The translations under genes were made by a program, and so were the position numbers. The notes under the pieces are model-generated. The model did no database searches and was not told the origin of the DNA. It worked only from the letters and a program-made list of their open reading frames with translations. A DNA stretch of 17,785 bases, from the NCBI GenBank assembly GCA_009843725.1, contig VYCX01000352.1, forward strand, positions 1 through 17,785, given 5' to 3'. Numbering within the stretch: position 1 is the stretch's first letter; every line of letters starts with the position of its first letter. The DNA is from Boseongicola sp. SB0675_bin_26. Its GTDB lineage: Bacteria; Pseudomonadota; Alphaproteobacteria; Rhodobacterales; Rhodobacteraceae. Positions 1 to 6,688 of this stretch are shown here, piece after piece.

Positions 1-725
1 GGATGTCCCTGGATCATGTGGCAGGTCGCGTCCCGGTGATTGTCACGATCAGCCATTTTGCCACGGACATTGCGGTTGCGCGCGCACGCCGGGCCAAGGA
101 GATGGGCGCCGACATCGTGATGATGATGGCGCCGTACCATGGTGCCACCCTGAAGGGCACCGCGGACCAGACCTTTGAGCATTTCGCGCGGGTCGGCGAA
201 GTCGGCATTCCGATCATGCTGCAAGACGCGCCTCTGTCTGGGGTCGAGCTGACAGTGCCCTTGCTGGCGAGAATGGCGCGCGAGATCGAGATGCTGAAGC
301 TCCTGAAGATCGAAAGCGTCGGCACGGCGGCAAAGCTGCGCGCCTTGCTGGCCGAGGTGCGCGATCACATCGACGGACCTTTTGATGGCGAAGAGGGAAT
401 CACCCTGATGGCTGACCTCGACGCCGGGGCGACGGGCACGATGACGTCGGCCACGATCACCGACCAGATCAAGCCCGTCGTGAGCCACCATCTGGCCGGG
501 GACCGCGACAAGGCGCTGGCGGCGTACGGGCGTGTTCTGCCGGCCATCAACCACGAGAACCGCCAGTGCGGGTTCCGCGCCGCCAAGGAGACGATGAAGG
601 CTGGAGGCGTCATCAAGTCCGCCTTCTGCCGCCATCCGGTCCCGGCCTTGCCGGACTGGGCACGCGAACAGCTCTTTGAACTGCTGCGGCCCCTTGATCC
701 TGTCGCGCTCCGGTGGGGACTCTGA
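1..725 (+). CDS. DapA-family (dihydrodipicolinate synthase/N-acetylneuraminate lyase superfamily) lyase or aldolase, 5' truncated
   Basis: The last 240 codons of a class I (Schiff-base) aldolase of the DapA/NanA superfamily; the gene starts before the window. Full members are about 300 residues, so roughly 60 N-terminal residues, including the usual G-T-T-G-E motif region, are missing. The putative Schiff-base lysine is K102 (window numbering) in 'LLKIES'. Where DapA has the active-site Tyr in an 'LYNVP'-type motif, this protein reads 'IMLQDAP' (residues 71-77), so the Tyr is Gln. That argues against true lysine-biosynthetic DapA and for one of the catabolic or uncharacterised branches, whose usual substrates are 2-keto-3-deoxy sugar acids or related pyruvate adducts. 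The stop at 723-725 lies one base before the next start, so it is probably co-translated with the GntR regulator and PdxA homologue. Family is secure; substrate is unknown. Confidence 0.85.
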   Translation, partial: MSLDHVAGRVPVIVTISHFATDIAVARARRAKEMGADIVMMMAPYHGATLKGTADQTFEHFARVGEVGIPIMLQDAPLSGVELTVPLLARMAREIEMLKLLKIESVGTAAKLRALLAEVRDHIDGPFDGEEGITLMADLDAGATGTMTSATITDQIKPVVSHHLAGDRDKALAAYGRVLPAINHENRQCGFRAAKETMKAGGVIKSAFCRHPVPALPDWAREQLFELLRPLDPVALRWGL

Positions 726-726
726 C

Positions 727-1437
727 GTGGGAGACGCCGCCTGGGCAGAGGAATTGCGGGAAATCGGAGGCGTCGGTCCTCGCAGGTCCTTGGCTGAACG
801 CGCCGCCGACACGCTGCGCGAGTTCATTCTGCTCGGCAAGCTGCCGCCGGGCGTTGCCGTGCCGGAACGCGAGCTTGCGGACGCGCTCGGCATAAGCCGG
901 ACCCCTTTGAAAGAGGCGCTCCGCATCCTCGAGAACGAAGGGTTGATCGTCTACGGACCGACGCGCCGCCCTCGCGTGGCCGACCCCTCGCTGGAGGAGC
1001 TCGCCCAAAACCTCGCCGTCCTGGGTGCGCTCGAGGCGCTGGCGGGCGAATTGGCCTGCAAGAACGCCACCGACGCGGAGATCGCCGAGGCTGCCGACCT
1101 GGAAGAACGCATGCGCCTGGCCGACGAAAGCACGGAGCCGCTGCAGTTCTTCGGCTGGGACATGGACTTTCACAAGACCATTGTCCGTGCAGCGCGAAAC
1201 GCACCGCTGCTGGAGTCCCACAGGACGTACAATGCACGCCTCTGGCGGGCACGCTTCATCTCGTCGAAGAATCGGATGGCGCGTGACCGCACGCTGGGCC
1301 AGCACATGGACATACTTGCCGCGCTGCAAGCCCGCGACGGGTCAGCTTGCGCCAGGCAAATGCGGCGGCACCTGGAAGCCGCGATCGCCAATATCGCCGC
1401 GGCGCAAGAGAATCTGGCGACGGAGAAGGAGACGTGA
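727..1437 (+). CDS. GntR-family transcriptional regulator, FadR/FCD subfamily
   Basis: A 236-residue DNA-binding regulator. The winged helix-turn-helix is at about residues 20-85, with the typical 'ISRTPLKEALRILENEGLI' recognition region at 56-74. An all-helical FCD ligand domain follows at about 95-220. Its expected metal-binding set is visible as D145, H149, H193 and H215, so the effector is probably a small carboxylate bound through a metal ion. I chose the GTG at 727, directly after the stop of the upstream lyase, with a GGTGGGG Shine-Dalgarno-like stretch at about 713-719. The frame stays open back to 676, but that extension lies inside the lyase gene and does not look like a GntR N-terminus. 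It very likely controls its own lyase-regulator-dehydrogenase operon in response to the substrate. The ligand cannot be read from the sequence. Confidence 0.9.
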   Translation: MGDAAWAEELREIGGVGPRRSLAERAADTLREFILLGKLPPGVAVPERELADALGISRTPLKEALRILENEGLIVYGPTRRPRVADPSLEELAQNLAVLGALEALAGELACKNATDAEIAEAADLEERMRLADESTEPLQFFGWDMDFHKTIVRAARNAPLLESHRTYNARLWRARFISSKNRMARDRTLGQHMDILAALQARDGSACARQMRRHLEAAIANIAAAQENLATEKET

Positions 1438-2465
1438 CCCTGAAGACGATTGCCCTTGTCCAAGGCGACCCCGGGGGCATCGGCCCGGAACTCCTGCACA
1501 AGCTCTTGAGCGATGACGAGGTGCGCAATTGCGCGAACCTCGTGGTCATCGGCGCGCCTGAAGTGTTTGCGCGGGGCGAGTGCCAGACGGGATGCAGGAT
1601 CGACGTGACGCACGTTGCGCATGATGCCGAGATTGAATCTGTCGATGGTCAAGTCCTGCATCTCGACCTGCCGATCGATTGCATCGGGGATGTTCCGGTG
1701 GCCCAGGTTTCGGCCGCGGGCGGACAATCCTCCATTGAGGGCCTGCGCCGGGCGTTTGAACTGGCGCAGGCAGGCAGAATCGACGGCATCGTGTTCATGC
1801 CCTTCAACAAGGAATCGATGCATCTGGGTGGCAACGAATTTGCCGACGAGCTTGGCTTTGCCCGCTCGTTCTTCGATCTCAAGACACCGGCAAGCGAGTT
1901 CAACGTGGCCAATGGCATGTGGAACGGCCGGGTCACGAGTCACGTGGCGATGAAGGACGTGCCTGATCTGTTGACCACCGAGAGGGTCGAAGAAAGCATC
2001 GGGCTTGCGGACAGGACCCTGAAGATGGCAGGCCTCGACCGTCCGCGCATCGTGGTGGCGGCCTACAACCCGCACGCCGGGGACGGCGGCTTGATGGGCG
2101 ACGAGGAGATCCGTGTGATCCGGCCTGCAGTCGAGCGCGCGCGGCGCAAGCAGATCAATTGCGTCGGGCCCCTGCCTGCGGACACGTTGTGGCTCAAGGT
2201 GCGTGATGGCGAGTACGATGCCGTCGTGACGATGTACCACGACCAAGGCCAGATCGCGATAAAGCTGCTCGGGTTTGATCGCGGCGTGTCCGTTCTCGCC
2301 GGCCTGCCCGTCCCGATGACGACACCTGCCCACGGCACGGCGTTCGACATTGCGGGCCAGGCGAAGGCGAACCTGGTGCCCGCAAGGAACGCGTTCACGA
2401 TGTGCCTGAACATGGCCAGCAATCGCAACGCGACCACCGGCGTCAAGTCCGGACTGGCCGGCTGA
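1434..2465 (+). CDS. PdxA-family 4-phospho-hydroxyacid dehydrogenase (4-hydroxythreonine-4-phosphate dehydrogenase-like)
   Basis: A 343-residue NAD(P)-dependent, metal-requiring dehydrogenase/decarboxylase. The three divalent-metal histidines of PdxA are present as H170 ('VTSHVAMKD'), H214 ('YNPHAGDGG') and H269 ('TMYHDQG'). The N-terminal 'GDPGGIGPEL' (11-20) and C-terminal 'TTPAHGTAFDIAG' are also diagnostic. The GTG start at 1434 overlaps the regulator stop (GTGA), with a GGAGAAGGAG Shine-Dalgarno region just upstream; the open frame from 1347 is only overlap with gntR. True pdxA makes 3-hydroxy-1-aminoacetone phosphate for vitamin B6. Paralogues (PdxA2 type) act on D-threonate or D-erythronate 4-phosphates in sugar-acid catabolism. 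Being in an operon with a GntR regulator and a DapA-like lyase favours the catabolic role, although no four-carbon acid-sugar kinase is visible in the window to supply a phosphorylated substrate. Confidence 0.88.
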   Translation: MTLKTIALVQGDPGGIGPELLHKLLSDDEVRNCANLVVIGAPEVFARGECQTGCRIDVTHVAHDAEIESVDGQVLHLDLPIDCIGDVPVAQVSAAGGQSSIEGLRRAFELAQAGRIDGIVFMPFNKESMHLGGNEFADELGFARSFFDLKTPASEFNVANGMWNGRVTSHVAMKDVPDLLTTERVEESIGLADRTLKMAGLDRPRIVVAAYNPHAGDGGLMGDEEIRVIRPAVERARRKQINCVGPLPADTLWLKVRDGEYDAVVTMYHDQGQIAIKLLGFDRGVSVLAGLPVPMTTPAHGTAFDIAGQAKANLVPARNAFTMCLNMASNRNATTGVKSGLAG

Positions 2466-2687
2466 AACAGCGATTGCGACAAGGCTGGCGACCTTCTTGG
2501 GCCGGACGCATCGAGGCGGAAGTTTGCGACATCCACCCGGACGGTGCTTGTGTCGCGCAAGCCAGGCCCGGTCCTGGGCAATTCAGGGTGCCTGGATTCG
2601 GTGGCTGAACTTGTCCGTGCGGCCGACCACGCCCGCAATGTGCGAGAAAAGTCCGATATTGCTCGATGGAGTGGGAAGCCTGCGGAA
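2466..2687. other. Convergent intergenic region between the PdxA-like gene and xerC
   Basis: A 222-base gap in which two transcripts converge. I see no T-tract terminator on either strand. The best hairpin is weak: CCAGG (2562-2566) with CCTGG (2573-2577). The plus-strand frame from 2544 reads somewhat protein-like ('LDSVAELVRAADHARNVREK') before running antisense into xerC, but I cannot assign it to a family. Confidence 0.4.
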
Positions 2688-3605
2688 TCAAACGGCTCTT
2701 GGATGCGCCGCTTCATAGACTTCCACAAGCCGCGATGCGTCGACGGCCGTGTAGACCTGCGTGGTCGAAAGCGATGCGTGACCCAGAAGGTCCTGAATCG
2801 TGCGAAGATCACCGCCCGCATCCAGAAGATGCGTCGCAAAGCTGTGGCGCATGGCATGCGGCGTTGCGCTAGGCGGAAGACCAAGTTGCGTGCGAACCGT
2901 TGCCATCAGCTTCTGGACCTGGCGCGGGCTGAGGGCGCCGCCGCGAACCCCGCGAAAGACCGGTTCGCTCCTGCCGATCTCGAACGGACAGGCGTCCATG
3001 TAGGCTTCCATGGCTTGCCGCGTGACCGGAACGACCGGAACCAGGCGTTCCTTCCGGCCCTTGCCCCGAACGCGAAGGGTCTCGCCAAGCGGAAGGTCCT
3101 TGCCCTGCAGTCCGAGCGCTTCCGAGATTCGAAGCCCGCAACCGTAGAGAAGCAATGCAACTGCGTGGTCCCTGAGCGCGACCCAAGGTGTCCTGGCATG
3201 TTGCCCGACGGCATCAAGCAATGATCGTGCGCTGTCTTGCTCAAGCGGTCGCGGGAGCTTGGCCCGGGAGCGCGGCGCCCGTCTCATGAGAACGTCCGTC
3301 GGGTCGAAACCGTCCCTTTCGGCCATCCAGGCCACGAAGCCCTTTACGGCGGACAGCGCCCGGGCCAGTGACCGGGCGCTCAGGCCGCGCCCACGTTCAT
3401 GCGCCATCCACGCCCGCATCGTGCGCGTGTCGAGCCGGGCAATGGCGCCGACACCCAGGGCCTCACCTTCGTGGTCCTGAATGAACTCGAGAAATCCACG
3501 CACGTCCAGGCGATAGGCTGCAACGGTGTTCTCCGAACGGCCCGCCACCGAATCCAGTTCGGCCAGCCACCTGTCCAGCGCGTCATTCAAGCCCGGCTGG
3601 ATCAC
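2688..3605 (-). CDS. xerC: Tyrosine recombinase XerC (chromosome dimer resolution)
   Basis: A 305-residue site-specific recombinase that, with XerD, resolves chromosome dimers at dif near the terminus. The N-terminal SAM-like core-binding domain spans about residues 1-110 and the catalytic domain about 115-300. The catalytic set is intact: R159 ('GLRISEAL'), K182 ('GKGRKERLVP'), H250 and R253 ('PHAMRHSFATHLL'), H276 ('LGHAS') and nucleophile Y285 ('TQVYT'). The start is GTG at 3603-3605, whose bases overlap the stop of the upstream DUF484 gene as GTGA, so translation is probably coupled. Length and organisation match chromosomal XerC rather than a phage or integron integrase, and no attachment sites or cargo flank it. 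XerC versus XerD naming rests on the DUF484 linkage, which is characteristic of XerC. Confidence 0.92.
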   Translation of the reverse strand: MIQPGLNDALDRWLAELDSVAGRSENTVAAYRLDVRGFLEFIQDHEGEALGVGAIARLDTRTMRAWMAHERGRGLSARSLARALSAVKGFVAWMAERDGFDPTDVLMRRAPRSRAKLPRPLEQDSARSLLDAVGQHARTPWVALRDHAVALLLYGCGLRISEALGLQGKDLPLGETLRVRGKGRKERLVPVVPVTRQAMEAYMDACPFEIGRSEPVFRGVRGGALSPRQVQKLMATVRTQLGLPPSATPHAMRHSFATHLLDAGGDLRTIQDLLGHASLSTTQVYTAVDASRLVEVYEAAHPRAV

Positions 3606-4297
3606 TCGAGCCAGCGGCGCATGGCGCGCTCAACGATGCCGCCCAGGAAGTCGAGGAGGTCGGTGCCTTGGCTCGACGAGAATTGGAGCGGCTCCTCCGA
3701 GGCAAGTGCCAGCATGCCGCGCGGCCGGGCCTTGCCCAAGTCCAGCACGATGCAGGCTTCGGACCGGACCCAGCCTGAATTTGGTCCGTACATCGTCTGC
3801 GGGTCACCGCTGAAGCGTCGAAGCGTCACGCGACGTGCGGGTTTGCCCCGCCCGAGATAGTCCTCGATGAAGCCGGGCTGCACCTTCCTGAGCGTATCAT
3901 GGCGGATGTCGGTCATGCCCGCCTCGCCGCATTCCACGGCCAGCCGAATCCGTCCGACCCGCAGAATGTCGGCAACCTCCATGTCAAGGCAGTACAGGAA
4001 ATCCTCGAGTGTCAGGGGCTCGAGAAGCCTGGTGACGGCGCCATGTATCTGGTGCATTCCGGAAATGTTCTCGTAGGCGGCCGCCAGGACGGAACGATGC
4101 ATGTTCTCGAGGGATTGCAGGCGCTCCTCCAGCCGGTTCATCGCGATGCCCCTGATGTCAACGACGTTGCTGCCGCTCGCGCGTTCGCTTGCGGCAACGA
4201 GCGCTCGCATGACGTCGGGATCTTTCAGTATCGCGCCGGGATCACCAAGAATGTGCGTACGCACATCTTCCTGGGCAATTGCTGCCTGCTCGCTCAT
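3602..4297 (-). CDS. DUF484 family protein (GAF-like, xerC partner gene)
   Basis: A 231-residue cytoplasmic protein of the DUF484 family, found directly upstream of xerC in many proteobacteria. An N-terminal helical part contains 'ILKDPDVMRALV', typical of the family. A probable coiled coil at about 50-90 ('LEERLQSLENMHRSVLAAAY') leads into a C-terminal GAF-like domain ending 'LDFLGGIVERAMRRWLE'. The molecular role is not established; a supporting role in recombination is only a guess from linkage. I chose the ATG at 4297 because it has an AGAGAGGCAG Shine-Dalgarno region and a well-placed promoter upstream. The frame stays open to 4648, but that extension has no family resemblance. The stop overlaps the xerC GTG. 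Confidence 0.87.
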   Translation of the reverse strand: MSEQAAIAQEDVRTHILGDPGAILKDPDVMRALVAASERASGSNVVDIRGIAMNRLEERLQSLENMHRSVLAAAYENISGMHQIHGAVTRLLEPLTLEDFLYCLDMEVADILRVGRIRLAVECGEAGMTDIRHDTLRKVQPGFIEDYLGRGKPARRVTLRRFSGDPQTMYGPNSGWVRSEACIVLDLGKARPRGMLALASEEPLQFSSSQGTDLLDFLGGIVERAMRRWLE

Positions 4298-4714
4298 CTT
4301 TCTGCCTCTCTGATCCTGCACTGACGGCAGGAGTCCTGTTTTTTGGCGATCTTGGCAGGTGTGGCGGAAATTCTCAAGTGCCGAGTTGCGTGCCGGGCGC
4401 ATTTCGCGGAATCCGGCAGGATGCCGGCTGGCTCCAGGCATTGCCGTCAGGGCCCGGATCGAACCCGCGTTGCCGAATGCTGCGTCGCAGCCTGGCTTGC
4501 GCGACGCGTGCAGGGCCGCATTTGTCCGATGAACGGCCACCTCGCAGCCGCGCTTCGCACAGCCCTTGGGCGCCGCAACACAGTACGGAACCATGGTGTT
4601 CGCCGGCCGTTGAGAATCTTGCGAGTGCGACCCGTCCGTGCCGTTCAATGCACCGAAGATCCGCAGCGCACTCCGGTAGCTGCATCGTGCATGACGCGCC
4701 TGAGGAAAGCGAGG
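4298..4714. other. Intergenic region between the aminotransferase stop and the DUF484 start
   Basis: This 417-base gap contains the leader and promoter of the DUF484-xerC operon at its left edge. The rest (about 4380-4714) lies downstream of the aminotransferase gene. It has open frames on both strands, but none resembles a protein I know. A small inverted repeat, CCGGCA/TGCCGG (4413-4418 and 4422-4427), is the only clear structure; no T-run follows it. Confidence 0.4.
4349..4377 (-). promoter_or_regulatory. Putative sigma70-type promoter of the DUF484-xerC operon
   Basis: On the minus strand a CTTGAGA box (-35 TTGAGA, 4372-4377) is followed by exactly 17 bases and CAAGAT (-10, 4349-4354). 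The CTTGA-type -35 fits the alphaproteobacterial housekeeping consensus; the -10 is a weaker match (three of six to TATAAT). It would start transcription near 4342 and give a leader of about 45 bases before the DUF484 ATG at 4297. Confidence 0.45.
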
Positions 4715-6034
4715 TCAGGTCACTTTGCGGATGGCCCGGGAGAGCTTTTCGGTGATTTCGGCCACATGGCAGTCTTCCAGGATGAAGGGCGGGGCCAGCA
4801 GGACGTGATCGCCGTTTCGGCCGTCGCGGGTGCCTGACATCGGGTAACAGATCAGGCCTTCTTCGAAAGCCGCCGCCTTCAGCATCCGTGCAAGGCCCCT
4901 GGCGGGGTCGAAAGGCTGCCTTGTCTCGTGATCCTCCACGAATTCCAGCCCCCGGAACAGGCCGCGCCCGCGAATGTCGCCCACGTGACAATGCTGTCCC
5001 AGTTCGTCGCGCAACGCGGTTTCCAGTCTTGCGCCCATGTCGCGCGCCCGCGACACGAGATCGTCCTCCAGGATCGTGCGGACCACGGCCAATCCTGCCG
5101 CGCAGGCAGCGGAGTGCCCGATATAGGTATGCCCGTGCTGAAAGAAGCCGGAACCCTGGGCAATGGCATCGTACACCTGCTTGCCGCACAGCATCGCTCC
5201 GACCGGCTGGTAGCCTGCACCCAGGCCCTTGGCGATGGTCAGGATGTCGGGCGCGACCCCATCCGCCGAACACGCGAACAGATGCCCGGTCCGTCCCATG
5301 CCGCACATCACTTCGTCGAGGATCAGGAGCACGCCATACCGGTCGCATATCTCGCGGATGCGCTTGAAATACCCCTCGACCGGGGGCACGGCGCCGAGCG
5401 TGGCGCCAACGACCGGCTCCGCGATGAAGGCCATCACGCTGTCCTGGCCCAGGCGCAGGATCTCCGCTTCCAGCTCGTTCGCGACCCTCTGGCCGTAGTC
5501 AAGTGCGCTCTCGTTCGCGGGTCTCTCGGCGTACTCGTAGCATGGCGAAATGTGACTGACCTCGATCAGCATCGGCTCGAATTGGGCACGGCGCCATTGG
5601 TTGCCGCCGGCAGCCAGGGCGCCAAGGGTGTTGCCGTGATAGCTCTGGCGACGCGCGATCAGGTGGCGACGCTGCGGCTCGCCGCGCTCGAGGTGGTACT
5701 GACGAGCCAGCTTAAGGGCAGTCTCGATGGTTTCGGAGCCGCTCGAGACGAAATAGACCCGGTCGAGACTGCCCGGCGCGTGAGCGACCAGGAGATCAGC
5801 AAGCTCCTCGGCAGGATCCGAGGTAAAGAAGCTGGTATGGGCAAAGGCCAGTCGGTCGATCTGGTCCTTGATCGCCTGCTTGACCCTTTTGTGGGAATGG
5901 CCAAGGCAGGAAACGGCCACCCCGCAGGAGCCGTCGAAGTACCGCTTGCCACTCTTGTCGATCAGGTAGCATCCCTCGCCGCCAATTGCCGTGGGATAGG
6001 TGGAATGGCAGTTGCGGGGAAATACATGGCTCAT
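4715..6034 (-). CDS. Class III PLP-dependent aminotransferase (aspartate aminotransferase family)
   Basis: A 439-residue fold-type I aminotransferase of subgroup III, the group with omega-amino acid:pyruvate, GABA, ornithine and DAPA aminotransferases. K269 in 'LTIAKGLGAGYQP' is the Schiff-base lysine. D240-E241 in 'LILDEVMCGMGRTG' holds the PLP ring nitrogen, and 'VSSGSETIETALKLAR' (97-111) is the phosphate-binding region. Length is normal and both ends look complete. The start is the ATG at 6034, preceded by AAGGAA at a good distance. It likely moves a terminal amino group to pyruvate or 2-oxoglutarate in the cytoplasm. The neighbouring genes for N-methyl-amine oxidation suggest a (de)methylated amino acid as substrate, but the sequence does not define it. 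A 7-bp hairpin sits in its leader (6077-6097). Confidence 0.9.
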   Translation of the reverse strand: MSHVFPRNCHSTYPTAIGGEGCYLIDKSGKRYFDGSCGVAVSCLGHSHKRVKQAIKDQIDRLAFAHTSFFTSDPAEELADLLVAHAPGSLDRVYFVSSGSETIETALKLARQYHLERGEPQRRHLIARRQSYHGNTLGALAAGGNQWRRAQFEPMLIEVSHISPCYEYAERPANESALDYGQRVANELEAEILRLGQDSVMAFIAEPVVGATLGAVPPVEGYFKRIREICDRYGVLLILDEVMCGMGRTGHLFACSADGVAPDILTIAKGLGAGYQPVGAMLCGKQVYDAIAQGSGFFQHGHTYIGHSAACAAGLAVVRTILEDDLVSRARDMGARLETALRDELGQHCHVGDIRGRGLFRGLEFVEDHETRQPFDPARGLARMLKAAAFEEGLICYPMSGTRDGRNGDHVLLAPPFILEDCHVAEITEKLSRAIRKVT

Positions 6035-6076
6035 CCGAAATTCCTTTCAAGCCTGCCGATCCGTGCGGCAACCGAT

Positions 6077-6097
6077 GCGGCACTGTCCTTGTGCCGC
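6077..6097. repeat. Perfect 7-bp inverted repeat in the aminotransferase leader
   Basis: GCGGCAC (6077-6083), a 7-base loop, then GTGCCGC (6091-6097), placed 43 bases upstream of the aminotransferase start. No T-run follows on either strand, so a terminator is unlikely. It could be an operator or an mRNA leader hairpin. A partial copy (GCGGCAA, 6065-6071) lies just to the left. Confidence 0.45.
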
Positions 6098-6555
6098 GAT
6101 TCGTCAGCAATGGTTGGGCTGTTTCCGACTTCCGCCCGCAGGTTTCCGCCAAGGGCGCGGCACAAGGCTGGGCGTTGCAATGGCGCCGCAGGAACGGGAT
6201 GCCGTCATGCCCATCTCGGGGGATGCTTCCCGTTTCTTCCAGTTCTGCATCAGGGCGATGCCCGCCCTGTCCCGGAGCATGTGCCGAACCTCGGCGCCGT
6301 CATCATGACATGTGCCGTGCACCTGCGCGGCCGGGTGTGGTGCACGCGAGATTTCACGGGGGGAAGCGGCGGCTGGTGCCGGTCGCAGCTGCCCGATGCA
6401 GCCGGACCGCGTCGAAAGTTCCTATGTCGTTGCCGCCTCAGTGATCGCCTTGACGCGCATTCTCGGGACAGCGTGGCCAAGATCGGCAAATGCGTGATGC
6501 GGCCCGTGTCGAGCGAATGCGTGCCTCGCCGGGTCCGCACACGCAGACGAGGGGC

Positions 6556-6574
6556 CCCTGCCCCGGCGGCAGGG
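6556..6574. repeat. Perfect 7-bp GC-rich inverted repeat downstream of the flavoprotein gene
   Basis: CCCTGCC (6556-6562), loop CCGGC, GGCAGGG (6568-6574). It lies about 115 bases past the stop of the minus-strand flavoprotein gene. There is no T-tract on either side, so it is at best a factor-assisted transcript end or an mRNA-stabilising hairpin. Confidence 0.35.
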
Positions 6575-6688
6575 CAGGTCCCCCCCGTGCTCCACGACGT
6601 CAGGGGTCGCGAAAGGCATGACGGGATGGACCGACCTGCTGCGCCGGGCCCCGACTGGAGGCACCATGATGAAGGGACGGGACATGAC

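Larger units (their letters stand above)
6035..6688. other. Long gap without a recognisable gene
   Basis: These 654 bases separate two minus-strand genes. I see no start with a convincing ribosome site and no family motif. Two short stretches look mildly coding-like by third-position G+C: on the minus strand around 6160-6360 (reading 'RHMLRDRAGIALMQNWKK') and on the plus strand around 6408-6498 (reading 'VESSYVVAASVIALTRILG'). They may be remnants of decayed genes. Two perfect 7-bp hairpins are listed separately. The promoter of the aminotransferase should lie here, but I found no convincing -35/-10 pair. Confidence 0.4.

Noticed and set aside
2544..3224. A 226-codon plus-strand frame over xerC
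   Set aside because: Most of it is antisense to the well-supported xerC catalytic domain. Only the part before xerC is kept, as a weak remnant observation.
2688..3605. xerC as a mobile-element integrase marking an island
   Set aside because: The DUF484 linkage, length and motifs are those of chromosomal XerC, and no attachment repeats or mobile cargo are adjacent.
4456..4467. tRNA T-loop-like GGTTCGATCC on the minus strand
   Set aside because: The flanking bases do not form a 5-bp T stem, and no acceptor, D or anticodon arms can be built around it.
4298..4648. N-terminal extension of the DUF484 protein
   Set aside because: The extra 117 codons resemble no family sequence and include the predicted promoter. 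The ATG at 4297 has a ribosome site and matches the family start.
6556..6574. Rho-independent terminator after the second flavoprotein gene
   Set aside because: The stem is perfect, but no T-tract follows on either strand.
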